A stretch of 64,000 nucleotides of DNA. Source: Paraburkholderia antibiotica (GTDB lineage Bacteria; Pseudomonadota; Gammaproteobacteria; Burkholderiales; Burkholderiaceae). Made by a program: the position numbers and the translations under genes. Location of the stretch: the NCBI RefSeq assembly GCF_012927125.1, contig NZ_JABBFZ010000021.1, positions 1 through 64,000 of the forward strand, in the 5' to 3' direction. Under the pieces are notes generated by a model. It saw only the letters and a program-made list of their open reading frames with translations. It was not told the DNA's origin and made no database searches. Each line of letters starts with the position of its first letter. Positions within the stretch are counted from its first letter, which is position 1. This document shows, in pieces, positions 34,227-41,523 of this stretch.

Positions 34227-35048
34227 GTGAAATACCGCATGCTATTGCTGCTGCTCGTTCTTGCCGCCTGCGCGCAAACCCCCGAAGCGACCGGGCCGGC
34301 GCCGTCAACGACACCCGCGAGCACGACCGCCGCGAGCGCACCGGCGACCAGCGGGGCCGACCTGCTGGGCCGATATCATTGGCAACTCAACAATGCGATC
34401 GACAGCAAGGGCACGCGCATCGATGCCCTTTTCGTGCGTCCGAACCAGCCGTTGCAGCTGGACTTCAGCGCCGACCGGCTGAACGTGGTCAATAGCTGCA
34501 ACACCCTCGGGGCCGGCTATAGCATCAAGAAAGGGCGGATGCAGGTCGGGCCGATGGTCAGCACGATGATGGCCTGCCGCGATCCCGGTCTGGCCGCGCT
34601 CGACGACGCCATTTCCCAGCGCCTGCGCGGCAGCCTCAACGTGAACCTGCTCGCGCGCGACAACGCGCCGAGCCTGCAACTGGTCACCGATAGCGGCGAT
34701 ACGCTGAGCTTCACTGGCGTGCCGACCGCGGAGACGCGCTACGGCGGTCCGGGGGAAATCGCTTTCCTTGAAGTGGCGCCGCAGTCGGTGCCGTGCAACC
34801 ACCCGCTGATTCCGGACAAGCAATGCCTGCTGGTACGCGAACGTTACTTCGACGAACAGGGTCTCGCGAGCGGCACGCCCGGGCCGTGGCAACCGCTGAA
34901 TCAGGATATCGACGGCTATACGCATACGCCGGGCATTCGCAATGTGCTGCGGGTAAAGCGTTTTACCGTCAGGAATCCGCCGGCGGATGCACCGTCGGTC
35001 GCGTATGTGCTGGATCTGGTGGTCGAATCGGAGAAGGTGGGGCAGTGA
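34227..35048 (+). CDS. Lipoprotein with META (HslJ-like) and DUF4377 domains
   Basis: 273 residues. A signal with lipobox LAAC (Cys15) is followed by a Pro/Ala/Thr linker (to ~45), a META/HslJ-like domain ('GRYHWQLNNAIDSKG', 'NSCNTLGAGYSI', 'MVSTMMACRDPGLAALDDAISQRL') and a C-terminal DUF4377 domain ('FLEVAPQSVPCNHPLIPDKQCLLVRERYFDEQGL', 'RVKRFTVRNPPADAPS'). META domains are linked to heat/novobiocin tolerance and secretion; the biochemical role is unknown. Probably outer-membrane anchored. Confidence 0.85.
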   Translation: MKYRMLLLLLVLAACAQTPEATGPAPSTTPASTTAASAPATSGADLLGRYHWQLNNAIDSKGTRIDALFVRPNQPLQLDFSADRLNVVNSCNTLGAGYSIKKGRMQVGPMVSTMMACRDPGLAALDDAISQRLRGSLNVNLLARDNAPSLQLVTDSGDTLSFTGVPTAETRYGGPGEIAFLEVAPQSVPCNHPLIPDKQCLLVRERYFDEQGLASGTPGPWQPLNQDIDGYTHTPGIRNVLRVKRFTVRNPPADAPSVAYVLDLVVESEKVGQ

Positions 35049-35064
35049 GGCACCGTCCGCGTGG

Positions 35065-35088
35065 CGGGCCGGCAGCCATGCCGGCCCG
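35065..35088. terminator. Hairpin between the META lipoprotein and arsH
   Basis: Perfect 9-bp stem CGGGCCGGC/GCCGGCCCG with loop AGCCAT, between two convergent 3' ends. The T-tract is weak, so its strength is uncertain. Confidence 0.6.
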
Positions 35089-35125
35089 TTGCTAATCGGT
35101 CGTCAGATCGGCCGTCAGGCGGGGC

Positions 35126-35896
35126 TCATTCGGTTTCGCTGTCGTCGCTGTCGTTCGCGCTGGAGCCGGCGTCGCTTTCATGCCGCATGGCTGAGCCGGC
35201 AAGTGTGCTCGCCACCGCGGGTGCCGCCTCCTTGCGTTCGCTGTAGCGATCCGTCAGGTAGTCCGAACGGTCGCGCACCAGCAGCGTGAACTTGAACAGT
35301 TCTTCCATCACGTCGACCACGCGGTCGTAGTAGGCCGATGGCTTCATCCGGCCGGTGTCGTCGAATTCCTGATACGCCTTCGCCACCGACGACTGGTTGG
35401 GAATCGTCACCATCCGCATCCAGCGTCCCAGCACGCGCAGCGCATTCACCGCATTGAACGATTGCGAGCCGCCGCACACCTGCATGACCGCGAGCGTGCG
35501 GCCTTGCGTCGGCCGGATGCCCGCGCTCTCCAGCGGCAGCCAGTCGATCTGATTCTTGAACACGGCCGTCAGATTGCCGTGCCGCTCCGGGCTGCACCAT
35601 ACCTGTCCCTCGGACCACGCCGACAGCGTGCGCAGTTCGACGACCTTCGGATGATCGGCCGCGACGCTATCGGCGAGCGGCAAGCCATGTGGATCGAACA
35701 CGCGGGTGTCGGCGCCGAGGTGGCGCAGGATCCGCTCGGCTTCGAGCGTCAGCAGCTGGCTATACGAGGTCGTACGCAGCGAGCCGTATAGCAGCAGGAT
35801 GCGCGGCGGGTGCGTCGATGCATGCTCGGGGGTGAGCTTGCGTTGATCCGGTATGTCGAGATGAGTAGGGCTGAGGTTGGGCAAGTCGGCAAGCAT
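35126..35896 (-). CDS. arsH: ArsH, NADPH-dependent FMN reductase
   Basis: 256 residues from ATG 35896, 2 bp after the arsC stop. ArsH features: 'PRILLLYGSLRTTSYSQLLTLEAERIL' (FMN-binding GSLR), 'WCSPERHGNLTAVFKNQIDWLPL' and 'QVCGGSQSFNAVNALRVLGRWMRM'. ArsH oxidises trivalent organoarsenicals and reduces quinones or metals. The last 30 residues are an acidic, Ser-rich extension. Third gene of the arsR-arsC-arsH operon. Confidence 0.92.
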   Translation of the reverse strand: MLADLPNLSPTHLDIPDQRKLTPEHASTHPPRILLLYGSLRTTSYSQLLTLEAERILRHLGADTRVFDPHGLPLADSVAADHPKVVELRTLSAWSEGQVWCSPERHGNLTAVFKNQIDWLPLESAGIRPTQGRTLAVMQVCGGSQSFNAVNALRVLGRWMRMVTIPNQSSVAKAYQEFDDTGRMKPSAYYDRVVDVMEELFKFTLLVRDRSDYLTDRYSERKEAAPAVASTLAGSAMRHESDAGSSANDSDDSETE

Positions 35897-35898
35897 GT

Positions 35899-36429
35899 TC
35901 AGGGTCTCCGGAAACTGGGGTGATCGGCCCGTGGCGGACGCTCGCCTATCGCGCGCATTTCGCGCTGAATCGCGGCGTGATCGAGTTCGTGCAGCGGCAG
36001 ACTCATGAACTCGCTGACGCGGTCGTGGATCTGTCGATAGACCGTGTCGAAGATCTCGCGCTTGTCGCTGTCGCTTCCCTGGCACGCCGCGGGGTCTTCG
36101 AACCCCCAGTGCGCGGTGATCGGCTTGCCGGGCCAGAGCGGGCAGGTTTCGCCGGCGGCCTGATCGCATACGGTGACGACGAAATCCATGCGCGGCGCGT
36201 CGGGCGCGGCGAATTCGTCCCAGCTTTTGCTGCGCATCTGCGCGGTGTCGTAGCCGAGCGCCTTGCATCGCTCGATCGCAAACGGATTGACCGCGCTGGA
36301 CGGATGGCTGCCCGCGCTATAGGCGCGAAATTTCCCTTCGCCGAGCACGTTGAACAGCGCCTCAGCCATGATGCTGCGCGCGCTGTTACCGGTGCAGAGG
36401 ATCAGTATCGAATAAGGTTGGTCGTTCAC
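35899..36429 (-). CDS. arsC: Arsenate reductase, low-molecular-weight phosphatase type
   Basis: 176 residues. The P-loop C12-TGNSA-R18 (CX5R) lies near the N-terminus, and C88 and C96 ('VVTVCDQAAGETCPLW') are in position for the disulfide cascade used with thioredoxin. 'HWGFEDPAACQGSD' is typical of ArsC/Acr3-linked members. It reduces arsenate to arsenite. Its start overlaps the arsR stop (ATGA). No ArsB or Acr3 pump follows. Confidence 0.92.
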   Translation of the reverse strand: MNDQPYSILILCTGNSARSIMAEALFNVLGEGKFRAYSAGSHPSSAVNPFAIERCKALGYDTAQMRSKSWDEFAAPDAPRMDFVVTVCDQAAGETCPLWPGKPITAHWGFEDPAACQGSDSDKREIFDTVYRQIHDRVSEFMSLPLHELDHAAIQREMRAIGERPPRADHPSFRRP

Positions 36430-36785
36430 GTGCGGCTCCGCGTCGGCTTAACGACTTCGGCAGGCGCGCGGCAGTCCGACCGGGCGTTGGCCGAACATGG
36501 CGCGCCGGCGCAGCAGTTCTCGGTGAGAAAGCCGAGCAGCGACGTCATCGCGTCGAAGTTGGCGGTGTAGATGACGAAGCGTCCTTCCTGTCGCGGGCTC
36601 GCGAGGCCGGCATGCGTGAGGTCTTTCAGATGAAACGACAGACCGGACGGCGAGATCCCCAACGCTTGCGCGATGTCGCCGGCGGCCATGCCCTCCGGAC
36701 CGGCTACGACGAGTTGACGGAAGATCGCGAGGCGGGATTCGTGAGCGAGCGCGCCGAGCGCGCGAACGGCATTGATCGTGTCCAT
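36426..36785 (-). CDS. arsR: ArsR-family arsenite-responsive repressor
   Basis: 119 residues from ATG 36785 (MDTINAVRALGALAHESRLAIFRQL); ATG 36821 would add 12 residues and run into the operator. Winged-helix motif 'MAAGDIAQALGISPSGLSFHLKDLTHAGL'. The usual ELCVCDL metal site is absent. Instead C91, C92 and C97 ('ENCCAGAPC') plus C105 sit at the C-terminus, like the three-cysteine As(III) site of the Acidithiobacillus ArsR. It should repress its own operon at the palindrome just upstream. Confidence 0.92.
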   Translation of the reverse strand: MDTINAVRALGALAHESRLAIFRQLVVAGPEGMAAGDIAQALGISPSGLSFHLKDLTHAGLASPRQEGRFVIYTANFDAMTSLLGFLTENCCAGAPCSANARSDCRAPAEVVKPTRSRT

Positions 36786-36814
36786 GCGCGGCACTCTACA
36801 CGGTACCGTTCTAT

Positions 36815-36834
36815 ATTTCAATAAATGTTGAAAT
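36815..36834 (-). promoter_or_regulatory. arsR: Candidate ArsR operator
   Basis: Perfect inverted repeat ATTTCAA-TAAATG-TTGAAAT, 30-50 bp before the arsR start. Size and AT-rich form fit ArsR sites. Confidence 0.7.
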
Positions 36835-36947
36835 GATGAGGGTGACCAGTCGAATCGGCAGGGCGCTCCGTCAAGAAGCGCGTCGTTACTTCAGCGTATC
36901 GGCAAAGGTCGGCGTGCTAGCCGCGCGCACCACTCTACGGCGACGCA

Positions 36948-37967
36948 CTACGCACACCGCTGCCGCCGCTTCTGCGTATCGCGCGGCAATTCGTTGAAGC
37001 GCGCGAAGTAGTACGCGGAAAAGCGGCCGAGGTGGCCAAAGCCGAACGCCAGCGCGGTATCGGTAATGCTGCACGACGGTTCCGTCAGCAGACGCGTGCG
37101 CGCGGCTTCGAGGCGCATGTTGCGCAGCAGTTCCATCGGCGTCACGCCATGGTGGCGCCGGCACATCACGTTCAGCGTGCGAAAACTGACGCCGGCCACG
37201 CGCGCGAGATCTTCGAGCGAAATCGGCGCGCACAGGCGCGAGTCGATATATTCGAGCAACGCTTCCATCTGCTTCGCGCTGCCGTGTTGCAGCCGCGCAT
37301 CGGCCGCATTGCTGGCTGATTCGAGGGATAACGGTGCCTCCGCCGCCGCCGGCGGAAGCTGATGGACCAGCAGAAAGAGCGCGAGGTTGCGCTCGAAATG
37401 ATCGCGCCACTCGCCACGAATATCGCCGTCACCGGATTGCGTGACGATGTTCAGCAGCGACTGCGCGATCAGATCCCACTGCGAAGCGAGCGCCTGCGGC
37501 AGCAGCCGGCCCGGCGTCAATTCGAGCGCGGCGTCGGGCGAGCGGCCCGACACTTCCAGCATCAATGCGTCCGGCACCTTGACGATGAACTGCTGCGTGC
37601 CCGGCAGCCAGCGCAATTGCACGCTGCGTTTCGGCGACAACACTGCGGTGCGTCCTTCGGTGACGCTCATCACCGTGCCATCGCATTCGATTTCCACTTC
37701 CCCCTTCAACGACGTATGCACGAGCGTGAAGCCGTCGAACGGCCGTGGCGTGACCTCGACCTGGGCACCGTATTGCAGCGCATAGAGGCTCAGATGATTG
37801 AGCTCGGCCTTGAAGAGCGCGGAATCCGGCGCACCGTTTTTCCAGCGTATTACGTGATCGCTTAACTCTTCGGTGACCTGCTCGTGCGTATCGACGGGGT
37901 CATCGGAGCGGAACAGGCAATTGCGGTACAGCGCCGACAGCGCTTGCGATTTCGGTGACAAGGGCAT
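36948..37967 (-). CDS. AraC/XylS-family regulator (BenR/XylS-like)
   Basis: 339 residues: an N-terminal ligand domain of the AraC_binding_2 type ('FDGFTLVHTSLKGEVEIECDG', 'VTEGRTAVLSPKRSVQLRWLPGTQQFIVKVP') and a C-terminal pair of helix-turn-helix units ('ISLEDLARVAGVSFRTLNVMCRRHHGVTPMELLRNMRLEAARTRLL', 'SITDTALAFGFGHLGRFSAYYFARFNELP'). This layout matches BenR and XylS, which answer to benzoates. It is divergent from an AAHS permease whose upstream region holds a XylS-type box, so it probably activates the permease-porin group. Confidence 0.87.
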   Translation of the reverse strand: MPLSPKSQALSALYRNCLFRSDDPVDTHEQVTEELSDHVIRWKNGAPDSALFKAELNHLSLYALQYGAQVEVTPRPFDGFTLVHTSLKGEVEIECDGTVMSVTEGRTAVLSPKRSVQLRWLPGTQQFIVKVPDALMLEVSGRSPDAALELTPGRLLPQALASQWDLIAQSLLNIVTQSGDGDIRGEWRDHFERNLALFLLVHQLPPAAAEAPLSLESASNAADARLQHGSAKQMEALLEYIDSRLCAPISLEDLARVAGVSFRTLNVMCRRHHGVTPMELLRNMRLEAARTRLLTEPSCSITDTALAFGFGHLGRFSAYYFARFNELPRDTQKRRQRCA

Positions 37968-38380
37968 GCCGTCTCCAGTGTGGCCTTACGTTTCCCGTCG
38001 CATTCCGAAGCATCGGAATGCACTTTCTCAGGCCTCTTATAGGGCGTGAATGTCCTTGCGGATGTGGTGATGGCTGAGCATAGCGTCGTCCGCCTCGTGC
38101 GCTGAATTCGGAAAGCTACCGATAGCGCCACACCGGTTCGCGACAAGTTTATGGCAGCGGTGAAAAAAGCGGACTGACCTGGATAGTCGATGTGCAATTT
38201 CTGGATAGTGAAAACCTTTCTGGATTCATACACTGCGCCCACTCATACATAGAAAACCTGCGCCGACGATTCATCGATACGTGTTTTTCTTCTGGCGAAA
38301 CATCGCTTGAAGCGACGCGGCGGCACTCGACCTGAACGCGCTTTATCGCGCGACAGGCTTTGACAAAGGAGGAGACACTC
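37968..38380. other. Divergent control region between the AraC regulator and the AAHS permease
   Basis: About 410 bp without a gene. It contains the direct-repeat operator listed separately and the promoters of both genes. No other strong structure was seen. Confidence 0.55.
38171..38228 (+). promoter_or_regulatory. XylS/BenR-type direct-repeat operator
   Basis: A perfect TGCA-N6-GGATA box (38193-38207) and, 22 bp upstream, a half-matching box ending in the same CTGGATAGT (38179-38187 and 38201-38209). A third, weaker CTGGATT follows at 38220. Tandem boxes one or two helical turns apart are how XylS and BenR bind. Confidence 0.75.
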
Positions 38381-39739
38381 ATGCGGGAAATCGATTTGCA
38401 CGCGCTCGCCGACGAGGCGAAGCTCAACCCTCTGCACTACATCGTGCTGATCTGGTGCGCACTCATCATCATCTTCGACGGCTATGACCTTGCGGTCGCC
38501 GGCATTGCGCTGCCCTCGATCATGAAGGAGATGGGCGTCAATCCCGCGAAGGCGGGCTTCATGGTCAGCTCGGCGCTGTTCGGCATGATGTTCGGCAACA
38601 TCCTGTTCGGCACGGTCGCCGATCGCATCGGCCGTCGCTGGGCGATCGCGATCTGTCTCGCGCTGTTCAGCGTCTTTACCGCGTTGGCCGGTTTGGCCTC
38701 GACGCCGATCGAATTCGGCGCGGCGCGCTTTGTTGCAGGTATCGGTATCGGCGGCGTGATGCCGAACGTGATCGCGCAAATGACCGAATACGCGCCGCGC
38801 CGTTTGCGCAGCACGATGGTCACGCTGATGTTCAGCGGTTACTCCGTCGGCGGCATGCTGGCGGCGGTGCTCGGCAAGGGCATGATCGAACGGTTCGGCT
38901 GGCCGTCGGTGTTCATGGCCGCGGGCGCGCCGGTTCTGCTAGTGCCGTTGCTGCTGCGCTGGATGCCGGAATCGATGTCGTTCCTCGTCATGAAGCGCGA
39001 TACCGACAGGCTCGCGCGCATTGCCCGTCGCCTCGATCCGGGCTATCAGCCGCGCAGCGGCGACCGTTTCATCGTGAATCGCGCGGAGTCCGCGGGCAAG
39101 GCGTCGATGAGCCAGCTGTTCGCCGACGGCCGTGGTTTCAGCACGATCATGTTCTGGATCGGCACGTTCATGTGTCTGTTCATGGTGTATGCGCTTAGTT
39201 CGTGGCTGACCAAACTGATGGCTACCGCCGGCTATAGCCTCGGCTCGGCGCTGACCTTCGTGCTGGTGCTGAATTTCGGCGCGATGATCGGCGCGATCGG
39301 CGGCGGCTGGCTCGCGGACAAGCTGCATATCAAGTACGTGCTGGTCGGCATGTATCTGCTCGCGGCAGTGTCGATCACGCTGCTCGGCGTCAAGATGCCG
39401 ACGGGTCTGCTGTTCGTGCTGGTCGGTCTCGCCGGCGCGTCGACGATCGGCACGCAGATCGTCAATTGCGCGTACGCCGGGCAGTTCTATCCGACGGCCG
39501 TGCGCTCGACCGGCATTGGCTGGGTGCTGGGCGTCGGGCGCAGCGGCGCGATCGTCGCGCCGATTCTGATCGGCGTGCTGGTCGGCATGGGTCTGCCGCT
39601 GCAGCAGAATTTCATGGCGATCGGTCTGCCCGCGCTGGTCGCGGCCGGCGTGGTCGCGCTGATCGATCATCGCCGCTCCGCGTCGCACCAGGGCGAGGCC
39701 AGCGCGCCTGTCGCCACGCAGCAGGTGGCGCGCGGCTAA
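38381..39739 (+). CDS. MFS permease, aromatic acid:H+ symporter (BenK/PcaK-like)
   Basis: 452 residues from ATG 38381, with AAGGAGG upstream. AAHS features: 'LNPLHYIVLIWCALIIIFDGYDLAVAGIALPSIM' (acidic residues in helix 1), 'GTVADRIGRRWAIAICLALFS' (motif A) and a repeat of that motif in the second half ('GGGWLADKLHIKYVLVGMYL'). Expected to import benzoate or hydroxybenzoates across the inner membrane. Porin and esterase genes follow on the same strand with 150-530 bp gaps. Confidence 0.9.
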   Translation: MREIDLHALADEAKLNPLHYIVLIWCALIIIFDGYDLAVAGIALPSIMKEMGVNPAKAGFMVSSALFGMMFGNILFGTVADRIGRRWAIAICLALFSVFTALAGLASTPIEFGAARFVAGIGIGGVMPNVIAQMTEYAPRRLRSTMVTLMFSGYSVGGMLAAVLGKGMIERFGWPSVFMAAGAPVLLVPLLLRWMPESMSFLVMKRDTDRLARIARRLDPGYQPRSGDRFIVNRAESAGKASMSQLFADGRGFSTIMFWIGTFMCLFMVYALSSWLTKLMATAGYSLGSALTFVLVLNFGAMIGAIGGGWLADKLHIKYVLVGMYLLAAVSITLLGVKMPTGLLFVLVGLAGASTIGTQIVNCAYAGQFYPTAVRSTGIGWVLGVGRSGAIVAPILIGVLVGMGLPLQQNFMAIGLPALVAAGVVALIDHRRSASHQGEASAPVATQQVARG

Positions 39740-39897
39740 CCGGGCCTTTTCTTCACCACTCCGATTGATCGCACGACCGGCTGCTACGAGGGGGCGCCGC
39801 TCGTGCGTCGCCTGTCGCGCTAGTGGATAGCGCGGCAGGCCATTGCGGTACCTCGACACACACCACATACACAGTCCAAAAATAAAGGGGACGCAGG

Positions 39898-40989
39898 ATG
39901 AAACTGAAATGGAGCGCGGCACTTCTCGCCGCCGCGACGGGGCTCGCCTATGGTCAGAGCAGCGTGACGTTGTACGGCATCGTCGACACGGGCGTGTCGT
40001 ACTACAACAACGCGACGAGCCACGGCGGTACCACGGTCGGCATGCCGACGCTGACGGGCGAAGTGCCGTCGCGCTGGGGCCTGAAAGGCAGCGAGGATCT
40101 CGGCGGTGGCCTGAAGACCTTCTTCGTATTGGAAAGCGGCTTCCAGCCGGGCACGGGCGGGCTGAACTACGGCGGCCGTCTGTTCGGCCGCCAGGCCAAC
40201 GTCGGTTTGAGCAGCGACTATGGTTCGCTGACGCTCGGCCGGCAGATGAACATGACGATGTATGCGCTGGCGAACGCGGACGTCATCGGTCCGTCGATCC
40301 ACTCGCTGAGCAATCTCGATTCGTATCTGCCGAACGCGCGCAGCGACAACGCGATCGGCTATATGGGCAAGTTTCACGGCGTGACGGTGGGCGGCACCTA
40401 TAGCTTCGGCCGCGACGCCGCCGGCCCGGCGGGTCCGTCGGCGACCAACTGCGGCGGCCAGGTGGCGGGCAACTTCCGCGCGTGCAAGCAGTACACGGCG
40501 ATGCTGGCCTACGATTCGGCGAGCTTCGGCCTCGCGGCATCGTACGATCAGCTGCGCGGCGGCACGGGCGCGACGGCGCCGATGACGAACCCGGCGTACA
40601 CGGATGCGCGCAATATCGTCGACGGCTATGTGTTCTTCGGGCCGGTGAAGGTCGGCGCGGGCTGGATTCGCCGCAACCAGTCGGCGGCCACGCATCTGCA
40701 GACCGATATGTTCTTCGGCGGCGCGACCTGGTATGTGACGCCGGCGTTCTGGCTCGACGGTCAGGGTGTGCGCTATCTGCAACGCACGTCCGGCGACCTG
40801 AACAACCTGGGCTCGACGCTGCTGGCCGCGCGCGCGACCTATCTGCTGTCGAAGCGCACCAGCGTCTATACGTCGTTCGGCTACATGTTCAATAGTTCGA
40901 AGGCGGCGAATTCGGTCGCGGCGGGCGGCACGGTCGGCACCGGCATGAATCAGGTCGGCGTGATGGCGGGGCTGCAGCAGCGCTTCTGA
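39898..40989 (+). CDS. General bacterial porin (Burkholderia type)
   Basis: 363 residues. Signal peptide (MKLKWSAALLAAATGLAYG), then the porin opening 'QSSVTLYGIVDTGVSYYNNA', 'SRWGLKGSEDLGGGLKTFFVLESGFQ', 'GRQANVGLSSDYGSLTLGRQ' and a C-terminal Phe (GLQQRF) needed for outer-membrane assembly. A 16-strand trimeric porin is expected. Its place after an aromatic-acid permease suggests that it admits the same compounds. Confidence 0.93.
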   Translation: MKLKWSAALLAAATGLAYGQSSVTLYGIVDTGVSYYNNATSHGGTTVGMPTLTGEVPSRWGLKGSEDLGGGLKTFFVLESGFQPGTGGLNYGGRLFGRQANVGLSSDYGSLTLGRQMNMTMYALANADVIGPSIHSLSNLDSYLPNARSDNAIGYMGKFHGVTVGGTYSFGRDAAGPAGPSATNCGGQVAGNFRACKQYTAMLAYDSASFGLAASYDQLRGGTGATAPMTNPAYTDARNIVDGYVFFGPVKVGAGWIRRNQSAATHLQTDMFFGGATWYVTPAFWLDGQGVRYLQRTSGDLNNLGSTLLAARATYLLSKRTSVYTSFGYMFNSSKAANSVAAGGTVGTGMNQVGVMAGLQQRF

Positions 40990-41523
40990 TTTTTCGGCGT
41001 TCGTTGAAAAGTACGGCGGCGTATGCGCGTGATGGCGCGCGCGCCGCCGTTTGTATTTGTGCTGTCCATCGCGTTCGAGGTGGGACGTTCAGTAGTCCGT
41101 TGTGATGCGCGCGCTTCGGGTCCGGCGTCGTCTTTTTGCCTGTGCGGCCATGGCGACCCTCCACTACGACGCGTTTTTCCCCACGCTTTGCCGGCCTCGT
41201 TCCAAAGAGGCCGAAGTCTCTCCACCGCATCCTCCAATGCTTTCCTCATAGCGCTCCCGACGCGGCATGCGGTTTGCTCTGCTGCGCATTGCCATCGGTG
41301 CGCCGCGCGGCTCGATACACGCGTCGGCAGACGGCGCGGCCCCCGCGTGCAAGCCGTCCGCTTCGGCCCGGCTAGACTGTTTCGCGCAGCAGCGGTATCG
41401 GCGTCTGGTCTACTATCTGCCGATCACCCGTCAAAACGAACTACCATCGTCAGTGCAGAAACGGCGCGCGAGATCGAACACCGGCTCGCGCGACCGCGAC
41501 TCCGACCTCACAGGGAGACAGTC
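40990..41523. other. Intergenic region between porin and esterase genes
   Basis: About 530 bp. The left part (41013-41021 with 41042-41050) can form an ACGGCGGCG/CGCCGCCGT hairpin followed by TTTGTATTTGT, a probable porin terminator. The rest is GC-rich with an open frame joined to the esterase gene, but no signal or ribosome site supports translating it. Confidence 0.55.
41013..41060 (+). terminator. Probable terminator of the porin gene
   Basis: 9-bp GC stem with a 20-nt inner region that can itself pair, then a T-rich run. It lies 25 bp past the porin stop. Confidence 0.55.

Noticed and set aside
41023..41523. 500-bp in-frame extension of the tannase gene
   Set aside because: It lacks a ribosome site, contains the probable porin terminator and would bury the lipoprotein signal. 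ATG 41524 has AGGGAG in front of it.
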